A stretch of DNA of 64,000 bases from Saccharibacillus sp. JS10. Its GTDB lineage: Bacteria; Bacillota; Bacilli; Paenibacillales; Paenibacillaceae. Both the position numbers and the translations under genes were made by a program. Shown in pieces: positions 26,681 to 36,869 of this stretch. How positions within the stretch are numbered: position 1 is the stretch's first letter; each line of letters opens with the position of its first letter. Below the pieces are notes generated by a model. It was not told the origin of the DNA. It searched no databases and was given only the letters and a program-made list of their open reading frames with translations. The stretch lies in the NCBI RefSeq assembly GCF_024436065.1, contig NZ_JANFNS010000002.1:434001-498000 (forward strand), in the 5' to 3' direction.

Positions 26681-27301
26681 ATAAAACCTCTAGCGGATAA
26701 AGCAGAGCTTCGGCGTCATATGGCGCGAATCCGAGAAGAATTGCCGCAATCACTGCGTCAATATTCATCGAATATCGTGTGTGAGCTGGCTTTGCATGAA
26801 CTAAATACATGGCGTGAACGCAAAAAAGCGCCGCTTGCGATTCTCGGTTATCTACCTTTTCGGAGTGAACTCGATATACGTCCTGTACTGGAAGAATGCC
26901 GAAAGTCAGGCGATACCGTGCTTGCGCCGCGAATTCATTCGGGTACTCGGCATATGCGGTTGTTGATCATGAACCAAGCAACCGATGAAGAAGTCGGCAC
27001 TTGGGGAATACCCGAGCCGAATGCGCAACTTCAAGAATGGGAAGAAGACAAGCTCGCAGAGATTGATGTGGTGCTTGTGCCTGGTCTTGCTTTTGACACA
27101 CGCGGAGGGCGTATCGGTTATGGCGGTGGATTTTACGATCGTTTGGCGCAGCGATTCGCTGCGGCTCACGCTAATCCAAGTTATTGGGCTTTGGCTTTTG
27201 CTGAGCAAGTGATTCAAGAAGTTCCGATGCAGCCGCATGATTTTCGATTAGAGCAATTGATCGATCCGACCGGAGTAACGTTTACGAAAGATCGGATTTG
27301 A
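26681..27301 (+). CDS. 5-formyltetrahydrofolate cyclo-ligase (probable ATA start)
   Basis: This enzyme (YqgN/YgfA/MTHFS) converts 5-formyl-THF to 5,10-methenyl-THF with ATP. The glycine-rich, cofactor-binding motif RGGRIGYGGGFYDR and the LAFDTRGG segment identify it, along with YLPFRSELDIRPVL. The first conventional start is ATG 26720, but it lacks a ribosome binding site. The 13 codons before it encode KPLADKAELRRH, which carries the conserved K-x-x-L-R start of the family. GGGAGG (26667-26672) is correctly placed for ATA 26681, so I place the start there with moderate confidence. Confidence 0.8.
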   Translation: MKPLADKAELRRHMARIREELPQSLRQYSSNIVCELALHELNTWRERKKAPLAILGYLPFRSELDIRPVLEECRKSGDTVLAPRIHSGTRHMRLLIMNQATDEEVGTWGIPEPNAQLQEWEEDKLAEIDVVLVPGLAFDTRGGRIGYGGGFYDRLAQRFAAAHANPSYWALAFAEQVIQEVPMQPHDFRLEQLIDPTGVTFTKDRI

Positions 27302-27347
27302 TAGATAGATAATATAAGTAGAGCGATGGATGAGAAGAGGTGACCTC

Positions 27348-27833
27348 ATGCTGTGGAAAGTGGCAATTTTGACAGCCAGCGATAAGGGAGCACGGGGCGA
27401 GCGAGAAGATACAAGCGCGCAGGTGATCCGGGAACTGGTCGAAGAAGAAGTGGGCGGAGAAATTATTGAATATCGGATCGTTCCGGATGAGCTAGACGAG
27501 ATCATGGCGGCATTGATTGAAATGACCGATTATTTCCAAGCGGATCTGGTGCTGACAACCGGCGGAACGGAACTCGCAAATCGCGATGTGACGCCAGAAG
27601 CGACCAAGCGCGTAATCGAGCGTGAAGTACCCGGTATGGCAGAAGCGATGCGAATGAATGTGATGTCCAAAAACCGCGCAGCGATGTTGTTCCGGGGAAT
27701 TTGCGGGATACGCGGACGTTCGTTGATCGTCAATTTGCCAGGAACACCAAAAGGCGTACATGAAAATTTTGCGGCGATTATGGATCAATTGCCAGAAGCT
27801 TTGTTGATGGTAACCGGGCAGTATCGCCAGTAA
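27348..27833 (+). CDS. MogA/MoaB-family molybdenum cofactor biosynthesis protein
   Basis: This 161-aa protein adenylylates molybdopterin or belongs to the related MoaB group. It starts MLWKVAILTASDKGARGEREDTS and has the substrate-binding TTGGTELANRDVTPEAT and the FRGICGIRGRSLIVNLPGTPKG segment. An in-frame ATG lies at 27330, but AGAGGTGA sits just before ATG 27348. It is 46 bp after the 5-FCL gene and likely co-transcribed. Other moa/moe genes are not in the window. Confidence 0.88.
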   Translation: MLWKVAILTASDKGARGEREDTSAQVIRELVEEEVGGEIIEYRIVPDELDEIMAALIEMTDYFQADLVLTTGGTELANRDVTPEATKRVIEREVPGMAEAMRMNVMSKNRAAMLFRGICGIRGRSLIVNLPGTPKGVHENFAAIMDQLPEALLMVTGQYRQ

Positions 27834-27874
27834 GACGTCGGCAAAAGGTTTGCTTGCAGACCGTACACAAAAAG

Positions 27875-27910
27875 GACGACCCTGAATCAACGAAAAGGGA
27901 GTCTTTTTTT
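27875..27910 (+). terminator. weak terminator before the groESL promoter
   Basis: An imperfect stem (GACGACCC with GGGAGTC) precedes seven T residues. Confidence 0.45.
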
Positions 27911-27922
27911 GTGTGAAGGGAC

Positions 27923-27951
27923 TTGAAATTTTGCGCCGAGACGGGTAATAT
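27923..27951 (+). promoter_or_regulatory. sigma-A promoter of groES-groEL
   Basis: TTGAAA (27923-27928) and TAATAT (27946-27951), 17 bp apart, immediately upstream of the CIRCE element. Confidence 0.75.
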
Positions 27952-27963
27952 AAAACTTGGCTG

Positions 27964-27990
27964 TTAGCACTAGACGTTGTCGAGTGCTAA
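27964..27990. promoter_or_regulatory. CIRCE operator for HrcA
   Basis: TTAGCACTA - 9 nt - GAGTGCTAA matches the CIRCE consensus with one changed base in the left arm. It lies just downstream of the groESL promoter, where HrcA represses in Firmicutes. No CtsR direct-repeat heptamers were seen. Confidence 0.93.
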
Positions 27991-28042
27991 CGATAAACTT
28001 ATGCAGGGCAATCTAATCAACCTTTCAAGGAGGCTATTTTTC

Positions 28043-28324
28043 ATGATTAAACCGTTGGGTGAACGTGTACTCGTAGAACCGATCCAGCAGGAGGAAACGA
28101 CTTCGTTTGGTATCGTACTTCCGGATGCGTCGAAGGAGAAGCCACAAGAAGGTAAAATTATCGCTGTAGGCAGCGGCACTTTGAAAGACGGCGTGCGTAC
28201 TCCGCTCGAAGTTCAAGAAGGCGACCGTGTCCTGTTCTCGAAATACGCAGGAACTGAAGTGAAATATGAAGGTAAAGAATACCTGATTATGAAAGAAAGC
28301 GACATTCACGCCATTTTGGCTTAA
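28043..28324 (+). CDS. groES: co-chaperonin GroES
   Basis: This 93-aa protein forms the heptameric lid of the GroEL cage. It begins [18 protein letters not shown] and has the mobile-loop region [20 protein letters not shown], then [30 protein letters not shown]. The ATG follows CAAGGAGG by 9 nt; the open frame upstream to 27977 covers the CIRCE element and is not coding. It is co-transcribed with groEL, 69 bp downstream, from an HrcA-controlled promoter. Confidence 0.97.
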   Translation: MIKPLGERVLVEPIQQEETTSFGIVLPDASKEKPQEGKIIAVGSGTLKDGVRTPLEVQEGDRVLFSKYAGTEVKYEGKEYLIMKESDIHAILA

Positions 28325-28369
28325 GACTTTTTACAAGCGTTAATCTTTATGATCCAACTCAATTATTGA

Positions 28370-30022
<1,653 letters not shown>

Positions 30023-30038
30023 TCATTCTCCAAACCGC

Positions 30039-30080
30039 AGCGTCAAACTCTGATCACTCAGAGTTTGGCGCTTTTTTTTT
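30039..30080 (+). terminator. terminator of groES-groEL
   Basis: AGCGTCAAACTCTG pairs with CAGAGTTTGGCGCT across a 6-nt loop, followed by a run of T. Confidence 0.92.
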
Positions 30081-30183
30081 GCTACCTCGGTATCTTCGAT
30101 GCAATAAAGGGTAATAACAATAGACAGCGAATTTTAGACAATACCCACTTTCATTTAGATGGTAAAAAAGCGAGGTTATCTTA

Positions 30184-31101
30184 TTGTTTACTCTGATGGC
30201 TGCAAGATTGCTTCGTCTTATGCCGAATCAGGCATTGAAAAAGCCCATGCTCCCTTTCGAGCCGGTGAAAGAAAAAAAAGACCTACAGGTCGAAACATCG
30301 GTGAAAACCGCGGATCTGTCTTTTTATTATCCGTTGGAATCGAATTCTACAAACCTCCCCGTTTATATCAATCTTCACGGCGGGGCTTTTATTATGCACG
30401 ACAAAGAAATGGATGACCTGTACTGCCGTTACCTTGCGAACCGTGCGAATTGCGTAGTAGTAAACGTAGAATACGCCAAAGCACCGGAATATCCTTTTCC
30501 CCAGCCGATCGAACAATTATATGAAGTCTTCCAATGGATCAAAAACAATGCCGGACATTTGAATATCGATGTGGAAAAGATTATGATCGGTGGACAAAGC
30601 TCTGGCGCGAATCTTGCTGCTGCTCTTTGTTTGTATTTGGAACAAAAAGGCGAGGCTCAGCCGCTTCTTCAAGTGCTGAACGGTCCGATGCTGGATTTCG
30701 TGACGCCTTTTTCCAATAAGCCAGAGCCGGATATGCTGCGTGCCCGGTATCCTCAAGTCGCTCATTTTTTGAACCTCTGTTACGTACCGAAAAAAGGGCA
30801 AGCCGAAAATCCTCTCGCTTCTCCCGTATACGCGGAAATCAATGATCGATTGGCACCTGCGCTGATTCTGATTGCGGAATACGATGCGTTTAGACCGGAA
30901 GCCGAACGTTACGCGGCGAAGTTGAAAGCAGCTGGAGTCGAGGTCGAGTCGACGTTGTTTAAAGACTGCAAGCATTCTTTTGCCCATCTAGGCCCGAAAC
31001 ACAAAGCAGAAGAAGCTTGGGAAAAGATTGCATCGACTTTGAAAAGATACATAAAAGAAGCCAACCACATTTTGAAAGAACGGGAAGGGGAAATTGTTTA
31101 G
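30184..31101 (+). CDS. alpha/beta hydrolase (HSL/fold-3 esterase type) of the carotenoid operon
   Basis: This 305-aa protein has the oxyanion motif NLHGGAFI (near residue 67), the nucleophile elbow GGQSSGANLAAAL, an Asp in AEYDAFRPEAE, and a late His in DCKHSFAHLG, completing a Ser-Asp-His triad. It starts with TTG, 8 nt after GAGG; an ATG four codons in is an alternative. Its TAG stop directly abuts the crtP ATG, so it is the first gene of the carotenoid operon. Its role there is not known; acting on a carotenoid ester or fatty-acyl group is only an inference. Confidence 0.82.
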   Translation: MFTLMAARLLRLMPNQALKKPMLPFEPVKEKKDLQVETSVKTADLSFYYPLESNSTNLPVYINLHGGAFIMHDKEMDDLYCRYLANRANCVVVNVEYAKAPEYPFPQPIEQLYEVFQWIKNNAGHLNIDVEKIMIGGQSSGANLAAALCLYLEQKGEAQPLLQVLNGPMLDFVTPFSNKPEPDMLRARYPQVAHFLNLCYVPKKGQAENPLASPVYAEINDRLAPALILIAEYDAFRPEAERYAAKLKAAGVEVESTLFKDCKHSFAHLGPKHKAEEAWEKIASTLKRYIKEANHILKEREGEIV

Positions 31102-32610
31102 ATGAATAAAATGCAGAAAAGCGTAGTGGTTATCGGAGGCGGGCTTGGAGGTTTGTCAGCAGCAATTTCGCTTAGACAAGCCGGATACGAAGTCTCATTG
31201 TACGAGAAAAACAATCATATCGGCGGTAAACTCAATCGTTTGGATCAAGATGGCTTCGGTTTTGATTTGGGTCCGTCGATTTTGACGATGCCTCGCGTAT
31301 TCGAAGATTTGTTCAAAGGCAGCGGCAAATCGATGAGCGATTATGTACATATCGAAAGACTTGATCATCAATGGCGTTCCTTTTTCCCGGACGGCAATGT
31401 CATCGACTTATACGAAAGCCTGAAGAACATGGGCGAAAACAACCCTCATTTGAGTGAAAAAGATATGCGTGAATATCGCAATCTGTTGGAGTATTCCAAA
31501 AAGATTTACGATATGACGGATAAGACGTACTTCAAGCATGGCGTCGATACGACCGGAGAAATCATGAAGCATACCAGTCTGCTTGGCGCATTGAAAAATT
31601 TCGATTTATTCTCGACGGTTCACGGCGCAATCGATAAACGGATCAGCAATCCTCAGCTGCGCGATATGTTATCTTACTTTATCAAATACGTAGGTTCGTC
31701 TCCGTATGATGCGCCAGCCGTATTGAATATGATGATTTATATGCAGCACGATCAAGGGCTCTGGTATGTACCGGGCGGTCTGAACAAGCTTGCCGACGGT
31801 CTAGTGAAACTTGCCGAAGAAATCGGCGTTCAATTTCACTTTGGAACAGCGGTAACGAAGTTGGAAAAAAAGAACGACGTGATTACATCCGGTTGGCTCG
31901 ATGACGGAACGCGTCTGACTGCTGATTATTATGTCTCGAATATGGAAGTTATTCCGGTATACGAGCGATTGCTGGAAGAAGACAGCCGCTTCGTAGACAA
32001 GTTGAAAAAGAAATTCGAACCGGCAAGTTCCGGCCTTGTTTTGCATTTGGGCGTGAAAAAAACGTATCCGCAGCTGCGCCATCACAACTTCTTTTTCGCG
32101 AAAGATATGAAGCAGCAGATGCAGTCTATTTTCCATGACCACAAGTTGCCGAATGATCCGGTGATCTATTTGGTTAACGTCAACAAAACGGACCCGTCGC
32201 AAGCACCGGAAGGGCATGAGAATATCAAAGTCTTGCCGCATATCCCTTATATTCAAGATCAGAAACCGATCAGCCGCCAAGAATACGAGCAATTTGCCGA
32301 GCGTGTCTTGATGAAGCTTGAGCGAATGGGCTTGGAAGATTTGCGCGCCAATATCGTAACGAGAGATATGTGGACGCCGGAAGATATCCGCAAAACTTAC
32401 GGATCGGATCGAGGCGCTATTTACGGAACCGTATCGGATCGCAAAAAAAATAAAGGCTTCAAACACGCCAAACAAAGCGAACGCTACAACAATCTGTTTT
32501 TCGTAGGCGGAACCGTCAACCCAGGCGGCGGCATGCCGATGGTAACGTTGAGCGGTCAGCTGGTTAGTAAGAAAATTGCGCAGCGAGACGGTGCCCATGC
32601 TGGGGACTGA
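31102..32610 (+). CDS. crtP: diapolycopene/diaponeurosporene oxygenase (CrtP, CrtNb type)
   Basis: This 502-aa FAD enzyme matches S. aureus CrtP closely, by recall of the sequence: GFDLGPSILTMP, HQWRSFFPDG, AIDKRISNPQLR, YFIKYVGSSPYDAPAVL and NPGGGMPMVTLSGQ. CrtP oxidises the terminal methyl group of the C30 carotenoid to an aldehyde. The dinucleotide-binding motif is VVIGGGLGGLSAA at residues 9-21. It overlaps the following aldehyde dehydrogenase by a few codons, so the steps methyl to aldehyde to acid are encoded side by side. Without care it would be called a second CrtN; the motifs argue for CrtP. Confidence 0.88.
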   Translation: MNKMQKSVVVIGGGLGGLSAAISLRQAGYEVSLYEKNNHIGGKLNRLDQDGFGFDLGPSILTMPRVFEDLFKGSGKSMSDYVHIERLDHQWRSFFPDGNVIDLYESLKNMGENNPHLSEKDMREYRNLLEYSKKIYDMTDKTYFKHGVDTTGEIMKHTSLLGALKNFDLFSTVHGAIDKRISNPQLRDMLSYFIKYVGSSPYDAPAVLNMMIYMQHDQGLWYVPGGLNKLADGLVKLAEEIGVQFHFGTAVTKLEKKNDVITSGWLDDGTRLTADYYVSNMEVIPVYERLLEEDSRFVDKLKKKFEPASSGLVLHLGVKKTYPQLRHHNFFFAKDMKQQMQSIFHDHKLPNDPVIYLVNVNKTDPSQAPEGHENIKVLPHIPYIQDQKPISRQEYEQFAERVLMKLERMGLEDLRANIVTRDMWTPEDIRKTYGSDRGAIYGTVSDRKKNKGFKHAKQSERYNNLFFVGGTVNPGGGMPMVTLSGQLVSKKIAQRDGAHAGD

Positions 32611-34012
32611 AAGCCTAACCGCCGATGAAATTGTTTTTTTGAAAAGCTTACCTGAAAAGCAGCGTGAAAAAGGGTTGTCTGTAGGCAGCCCTTCTAACGA
32701 AATGCGCAAAAAGCAGCTTGCTCAGCTGAAAACGCTGCTGTTGGAGCACGAAAAAGCTTTAACCGACGCGCTTTATGCCGATTTAGGCAAACCCGCTTTC
32801 GAATCGTTTTCTTCCGAACTTGCAGTGCTTTTGAACGAAATTGATTATGTAAGCAAGCACTTGAACCGATGGAATCGACCCACAAGTTCGAGACATCTAA
32901 AATTAGGTCATTTGGACGTGTTACGCAAAAAAAGGCAGCCGTACGGAAGTGTATTGATTATTGGTTCGTGGAATTACCCGGTTCAGCTCACATTGATGCC
33001 AGTGATCGGGGCGATTGCAGCCGGGAATTCCTGCGTGATCAAGCCGTCTGAGTACGCTCCGGCAACAGCGAAGTTGCTCAAGCAGCTTATTAATGAAGTC
33101 TTTTCTGCCGAGCAGATCGTTGTCGTGACCGGAGATGGGCAGGTTGCCAGCGTACTGACTTCGGCAGCTTTCGATTTGATCTTTTTTACAGGTAGCGAGA
33201 AAACAGGGAAACTGGTCGCTGATCAAGCAGCCAAACATTTGACGCCCGTGATTTTGGAACTGGGTGGTAAAAATCCGTGCATCGTTGACGAAACGGGGTT
33301 TTCCAAAGCATCGATCAAAGATATCGTGTGGGGGAAATTTCTGAATGCCGGGCAGACGTGTATCGCACCCGATACTCTTTTTGTTCATCAATCGGTTTAC
33401 GAACAGGCACTTGATGAAATTTCGTCGGTCTTATCCGGTTTTTATGGCGATCAGCCTCAAGCCAGTGAAGATTACGGTCGGATCTGTACCGATGCGCATT
33501 TTCAAAAAGTGACCGAATTTATCGGGCAAGGCACAGTTCGGTACGGGGGGATGTATGATCACGCAGATCGATTTATCGCACCCACGGTGTTAACGGATAT
33601 GTTACCGGGCAGCCCGGTGTTGGAAGATGAAATTTTTGGTCCGGTTCTGCCGGTCATTCCTTATACGGATTTGGATACGTTGCTCGCTAGCGGCACTCTT
33701 CAGCGCGATGCGTTGACCGGATACTTATTCAGCACGAATCAACATCATATCGATCGTTTTAGCGCCTATATGCGATCTTCGACAGTCAGTATCAATCAGG
33801 TGATCCATCATGCGGCAAGCCCGCATATCGCGTTCGGAGGAGTCGGAAAAAGCGGCTACGGCGCATACCACGGCAAAGCGGGCTTTCTAGCTTTCAGCTA
33901 CGAAAAAACGAATGTCCGAACGTATCATTATCTACGCTTTCCGGGTAAATTCCCGCCTTATTCAAAGACCAACATGAAAGCTTTGAAAAAGTTGAGAAAG
34001 CAAATTTTATAA
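32597..34012 (+). CDS. aldehyde dehydrogenase, probably 4,4'-diaponeurosporen-aldehyde dehydrogenase (CrtNc type)
   Basis: This protein of about 471 aa is a class-3-like aldehyde dehydrogenase. The catalytic Cys is in FLNAGQTCIAPD and the catalytic Glu in PVILELGGKNPCIVDE. The NAD-binding FFTGSEKTGKLVA is clear. Between crtP and crtN it most likely oxidises the carotenoid aldehyde to the carboxylic acid, as AldH1 does in S. aureus. The start is uncertain: TTG 32576, GTG 32591 and ATG 32597 all lie inside the end of crtP, and none has a strong ribosome binding site, which suggests translational coupling. Confidence 0.85.
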   Translation: MLGTESLTADEIVFLKSLPEKQREKGLSVGSPSNEMRKKQLAQLKTLLLEHEKALTDALYADLGKPAFESFSSELAVLLNEIDYVSKHLNRWNRPTSSRHLKLGHLDVLRKKRQPYGSVLIIGSWNYPVQLTLMPVIGAIAAGNSCVIKPSEYAPATAKLLKQLINEVFSAEQIVVVTGDGQVASVLTSAAFDLIFFTGSEKTGKLVADQAAKHLTPVILELGGKNPCIVDETGFSKASIKDIVWGKFLNAGQTCIAPDTLFVHQSVYEQALDEISSVLSGFYGDQPQASEDYGRICTDAHFQKVTEFIGQGTVRYGGMYDHADRFIAPTVLTDMLPGSPVLEDEIFGPVLPVIPYTDLDTLLASGTLQRDALTGYLFSTNQHHIDRFSAYMRSSTVSINQVIHHAASPHIAFGGVGKSGYGAYHGKAGFLAFSYEKTNVRTYHYLRFPGKFPPYSKTNMKALKKLRKQIL

Positions 34013-34061
34013 TGACGGGTATCGTAATCAAGCAAATCGGATTTGGAAATGAGGATTTTGC

Positions 34062-35591
34062 ATGAGTAAAAAGGTAATTGTCATCGGAAGCGGAGTAGCG
34101 GGGCTTGCTTCGGCTATAAGGCTTCAAAACGCGGGTTATCAGGTCGAGATTTACGAAAAAGGATCAACGCCCGGCGGCAAAATGAATCGGATTGAACTGG
34201 ACGGAGGGTATAAATTCGATCTGGGACCGAGCATTGTTATGATGCCAGAGATTTATCGCGAAGTGTTCGAAGTGTGTGGACGCGACCCGGACGACTATAT
34301 TCCGATGAAAAAGCTTGACCCGATCTACCGGGCTTATTTTAGCGATATACCGCACCAGCCTTTCGATATTTCTTCCGATATGACGCAGCTCACTCGAACG
34401 ATCGAGTCGATCAGCGAAGACGACGCAGCCGGATTTTTTCAATATATGCACGATATTTATCAGAAATTTATGATCGCCAAGCATCATATTCTATCGAGAC
34501 CTTTTCGCAAAAGAAGCGACTTTTACAATCTGCCGATGCTCAAAAAAGCGTTGAAGTTAAAGCCGTATGATACCGCGGATAAATTTGTCGGTCGATATAT
34601 CAAAGATAAAAGGCTCAGACAAATGATCAGTTTCCAAACGCTGTATATCGGGATTTCGCCGTTGACCAGCCCGTCTTTTTACACGATGATTCCGATGCTG
34701 CAATTTCTGTACGGCGTATGGTTTATCAAAGGCGGCATGTATACGATGGCTTTGTCGATGGAACGGTTGTTCAAAGAGCTTGGAGGCGTCATCCATTACG
34801 GCAAAGATGTGCAGCAGATCGCGATCCAGAATCAAAAAGCAGAAGGCATTGTCGTAGACGGACAAACCATCTATTCCGATTATGTGCTGTGTAATGCCGA
34901 TTTTCCGTACGCGATCAAGCAGTTGGTACAAGATAAACCGTCCAAAGGGAAATTTACCGACGAGAAAGTCGATAGCATGGAATACTCTTGTTCTTGCTTC
35001 TTGCTATATCTCGGGATGGATCGCAAATACGAAGAAACGGACCATGTACATAACTTTATTTTCAACGAAGACCTGGATCAGAACTTGAAAGATATTTTTG
35101 ACGGGAAAAAGCTGACGAATGCTTCTTTTTATGTCTATATCGCTTCGAAAGCGGATTCTTCTATGGCTCCCGAAGGCAAAGACGGATTGTATATTCTGAT
35201 GCCCGTAACCAATGCAACGGAGTCCAAGTACGAATGGAACGAAGAAACGGTTGCGTATTACCGCAGCTATATCTTAAATGAATTGAAAAAAATTCGCGGC
35301 TTCGAAAACGTTGAAAACGAGATCGTGACCGAAACGCATATCACGCCGATGGATTTCAAAAATAAGTTCAATGCGCATAACGGCGCTGCGTTCGGCTTAC
35401 AGCCTATTTTGAAGCAAAGCAATCATTACCGTCCGCAAAGCAAAGCGAGCGATTGCGAAAACTTGTACTTTACCGGAAGCAGCACGCATCCTGGCGCCGG
35501 CGTTCCGATTGTATTGCTGTCGGCAAAAATTGCGTCTCAAGAATTGATCCAAGATGATACAGGAGAAATCTTTGATTATTCGGTAAAATGA
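34062..35591 (+). CDS. crtN: dehydrosqualene (4,4'-diapophytoene) desaturase
   Basis: This 509-aa FAD protein matches S. aureus CrtN: VIVIGSGVAGLASA, FDLGPSIVMMPEIYREVF, FQTLYIGISPLTSPS, FIKGGMYTMA, and the C-terminal STHPGAGVPIVLLSAKI. CrtN introduces the double bonds that turn colourless 4,4'-diapophytoene into yellow diaponeurosporene or lycopene-like products. The ATG follows GAGG by 10 nt. The gene that makes its substrate (crtM) is not in this cluster. It lies 49 bp after the aldehyde dehydrogenase gene. Confidence 0.9.
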   Translation: MSKKVIVIGSGVAGLASAIRLQNAGYQVEIYEKGSTPGGKMNRIELDGGYKFDLGPSIVMMPEIYREVFEVCGRDPDDYIPMKKLDPIYRAYFSDIPHQPFDISSDMTQLTRTIESISEDDAAGFFQYMHDIYQKFMIAKHHILSRPFRKRSDFYNLPMLKKALKLKPYDTADKFVGRYIKDKRLRQMISFQTLYIGISPLTSPSFYTMIPMLQFLYGVWFIKGGMYTMALSMERLFKELGGVIHYGKDVQQIAIQNQKAEGIVVDGQTIYSDYVLCNADFPYAIKQLVQDKPSKGKFTDEKVDSMEYSCSCFLLYLGMDRKYEETDHVHNFIFNEDLDQNLKDIFDGKKLTNASFYVYIASKADSSMAPEGKDGLYILMPVTNATESKYEWNEETVAYYRSYILNELKKIRGFENVENEIVTETHITPMDFKNKFNAHNGAAFGLQPILKQSNHYRPQSKASDCENLYFTGSSTHPGAGVPIVLLSAKIASQELIQDDTGEIFDYSVK

Positions 35592-35649
35592 AAATAGGAA
35601 AAAGCCTCATATTTGCTAGGTATATCTGTGTAGAAAGAAGGGTGATCGT

Positions 35650-36756
35650 ATTACGACCCTAGAAATCGTCAGACTGGCTATTAGCGCTATCGGAGTGGTG
35701 ATTGGTATCCTTATGTTCTGGTCGCTGCCTGTACCCCGTGCTTCATCGAAGGCAAAAGCGGATTTACCGTTTGTATCGATCATTATTCCGGCAAGAAACG
35801 AAGAAAACCGAATCGTGCCTTTGCTAAAATCGTTGAAAAAGCAGCGGTTCGATGGATTTGAAATTTTGGTCGTGGACGACGATTCGTCGGATGGGACGGT
35901 TGCTGTTGCGCAAAGCTATGGTGCCAAAGTTCTACCGAATAACGGAGCAGGCAAATCGGCAGCGTGCTGGTACGGCGCGGAGCAGGCGCAAGGAAGTTGG
36001 TTGTTATTTCTGGATGCGGATACGCAGTTCGATAGCGAAGACGGGCTAAGCCATCTATTAGAGTTTTATCAGGAAAAAGGAGCAAGAGGCATTACGGCGC
36101 TGCAACCTTTTCACACCGTAAAACGCTTGTATGAACATATCTCTGTCATCTTCAATATCATTGTCGTAGTCGGAATGAATCTATTTACGGTCAGAGGCAC
36201 CAAATTCAAAACCGCCGGTTCGTTCGGTCCATGTATTTTGTGTAATCGTGACGATTATTTTGTGTCGGGTGGGCATAAAAAGATCGAAGGAGCGATCATG
36301 GATGATCTGGCATTAGGCGAAGCATTTCTCGAAAAGAATCTTCCTGTTCGCTGCCTAGGAGGTAAAGGGATTATTTCTTTGCGGATGTACCCAGAAGGCA
36401 TCGGCAGTCTGATCGAAGGCTGGTGCAAAAGTTTTGCTGTGGGCTCCAAGTCCACGCATCCTCTAGTGATGCTGATGGTTATTTTATGGATTACCGGAAG
36501 TTTTACGACACTGGGAGCTTTGGTTTCTTCGATTATCCAGCAGAATCCGATAGCGATCTGGCTTAGCGGAATCCTCTATGTTCTCTATATCGTGCAGACT
36601 GCATGGTTTGCGGGCAGAGTCGGGAACTTTAAAAAAGCGATTTTCCTGATCTATCCGGTATGGTTCGCGTTTTTTATCGGAATTTATGTCTACTCTTTTA
36701 TCCGCGTGAACGTTTTCCATTCCGTAAGCTGGAAAGGGCGTAAAATTAAGGTTTGA
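35650..36756 (+). CDS. crtQ: carotenoid glycosyltransferase family 2 (CrtQ type), probable ATT start
   Basis: This GT-A glycosyltransferase attaches a sugar to the C30 carotenoid acid in staphyloxanthin-type pathways. Motifs match S. aureus CrtQ: SIIIPARNEENRI, LVVDDDSSDGTVA, LFLDADTQF (DxD), FGPCILCNRDDY and LRMYPEG. Three or four membrane helices follow. The first conventional start, GTG 35695, falls within the N-terminal membrane helix and lacks a good ribosome site. The frame upstream reads ITTLEIVRLAISAIG, and ATT 35650 is 2 nt after GGTGATC, a match to the extended anti-Shine-Dalgarno pairing. I therefore place the start at ATT (368 aa). Confidence 0.82.
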   Translation: MTTLEIVRLAISAIGVVIGILMFWSLPVPRASSKAKADLPFVSIIIPARNEENRIVPLLKSLKKQRFDGFEILVVDDDSSDGTVAVAQSYGAKVLPNNGAGKSAACWYGAEQAQGSWLLFLDADTQFDSEDGLSHLLEFYQEKGARGITALQPFHTVKRLYEHISVIFNIIVVVGMNLFTVRGTKFKTAGSFGPCILCNRDDYFVSGGHKKIEGAIMDDLALGEAFLEKNLPVRCLGGKGIISLRMYPEGIGSLIEGWCKSFAVGSKSTHPLVMLMVILWITGSFTTLGALVSSIIQQNPIAIWLSGILYVLYIVQTAWFAGRVGNFKKAIFLIYPVWFAFFIGIYVYSFIRVNVFHSVSWKGRKIKV

Positions 36757-36777
36757 CGTAATTTTGTTTGCTTATTA

Positions 36778-36806
36778 TTGAATTTTGAACAAAGTTTTTA
36801 TACAAT
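36778..36806 (+). promoter_or_regulatory. sigma-A promoter of a hypothetical gene
   Basis: TTGAAT (36778-36783) and TACAAT (36801-36806), 17 bp apart, about 65 bp upstream of the ATG. Confidence 0.65.
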
Positions 36807-36869
36807 AGATCCGTGTACTTGCAGTGGCGATGGGGCGCTTCGATCTTAAAGTACAAGGGAGACCTTGAA

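Noticed and set aside
31102-32610. Calling this gene crtN
   Set aside because: Its motifs (HQWRSFFPDG, YVGSSPYDAPAVL) match CrtP, while the gene at 34062-35591 carries the CrtN motifs.
31801-32709. 302-codon open frame antisense to crtP
   Set aside because: No start signal or domain; covered by crtP and the aldehyde dehydrogenase.
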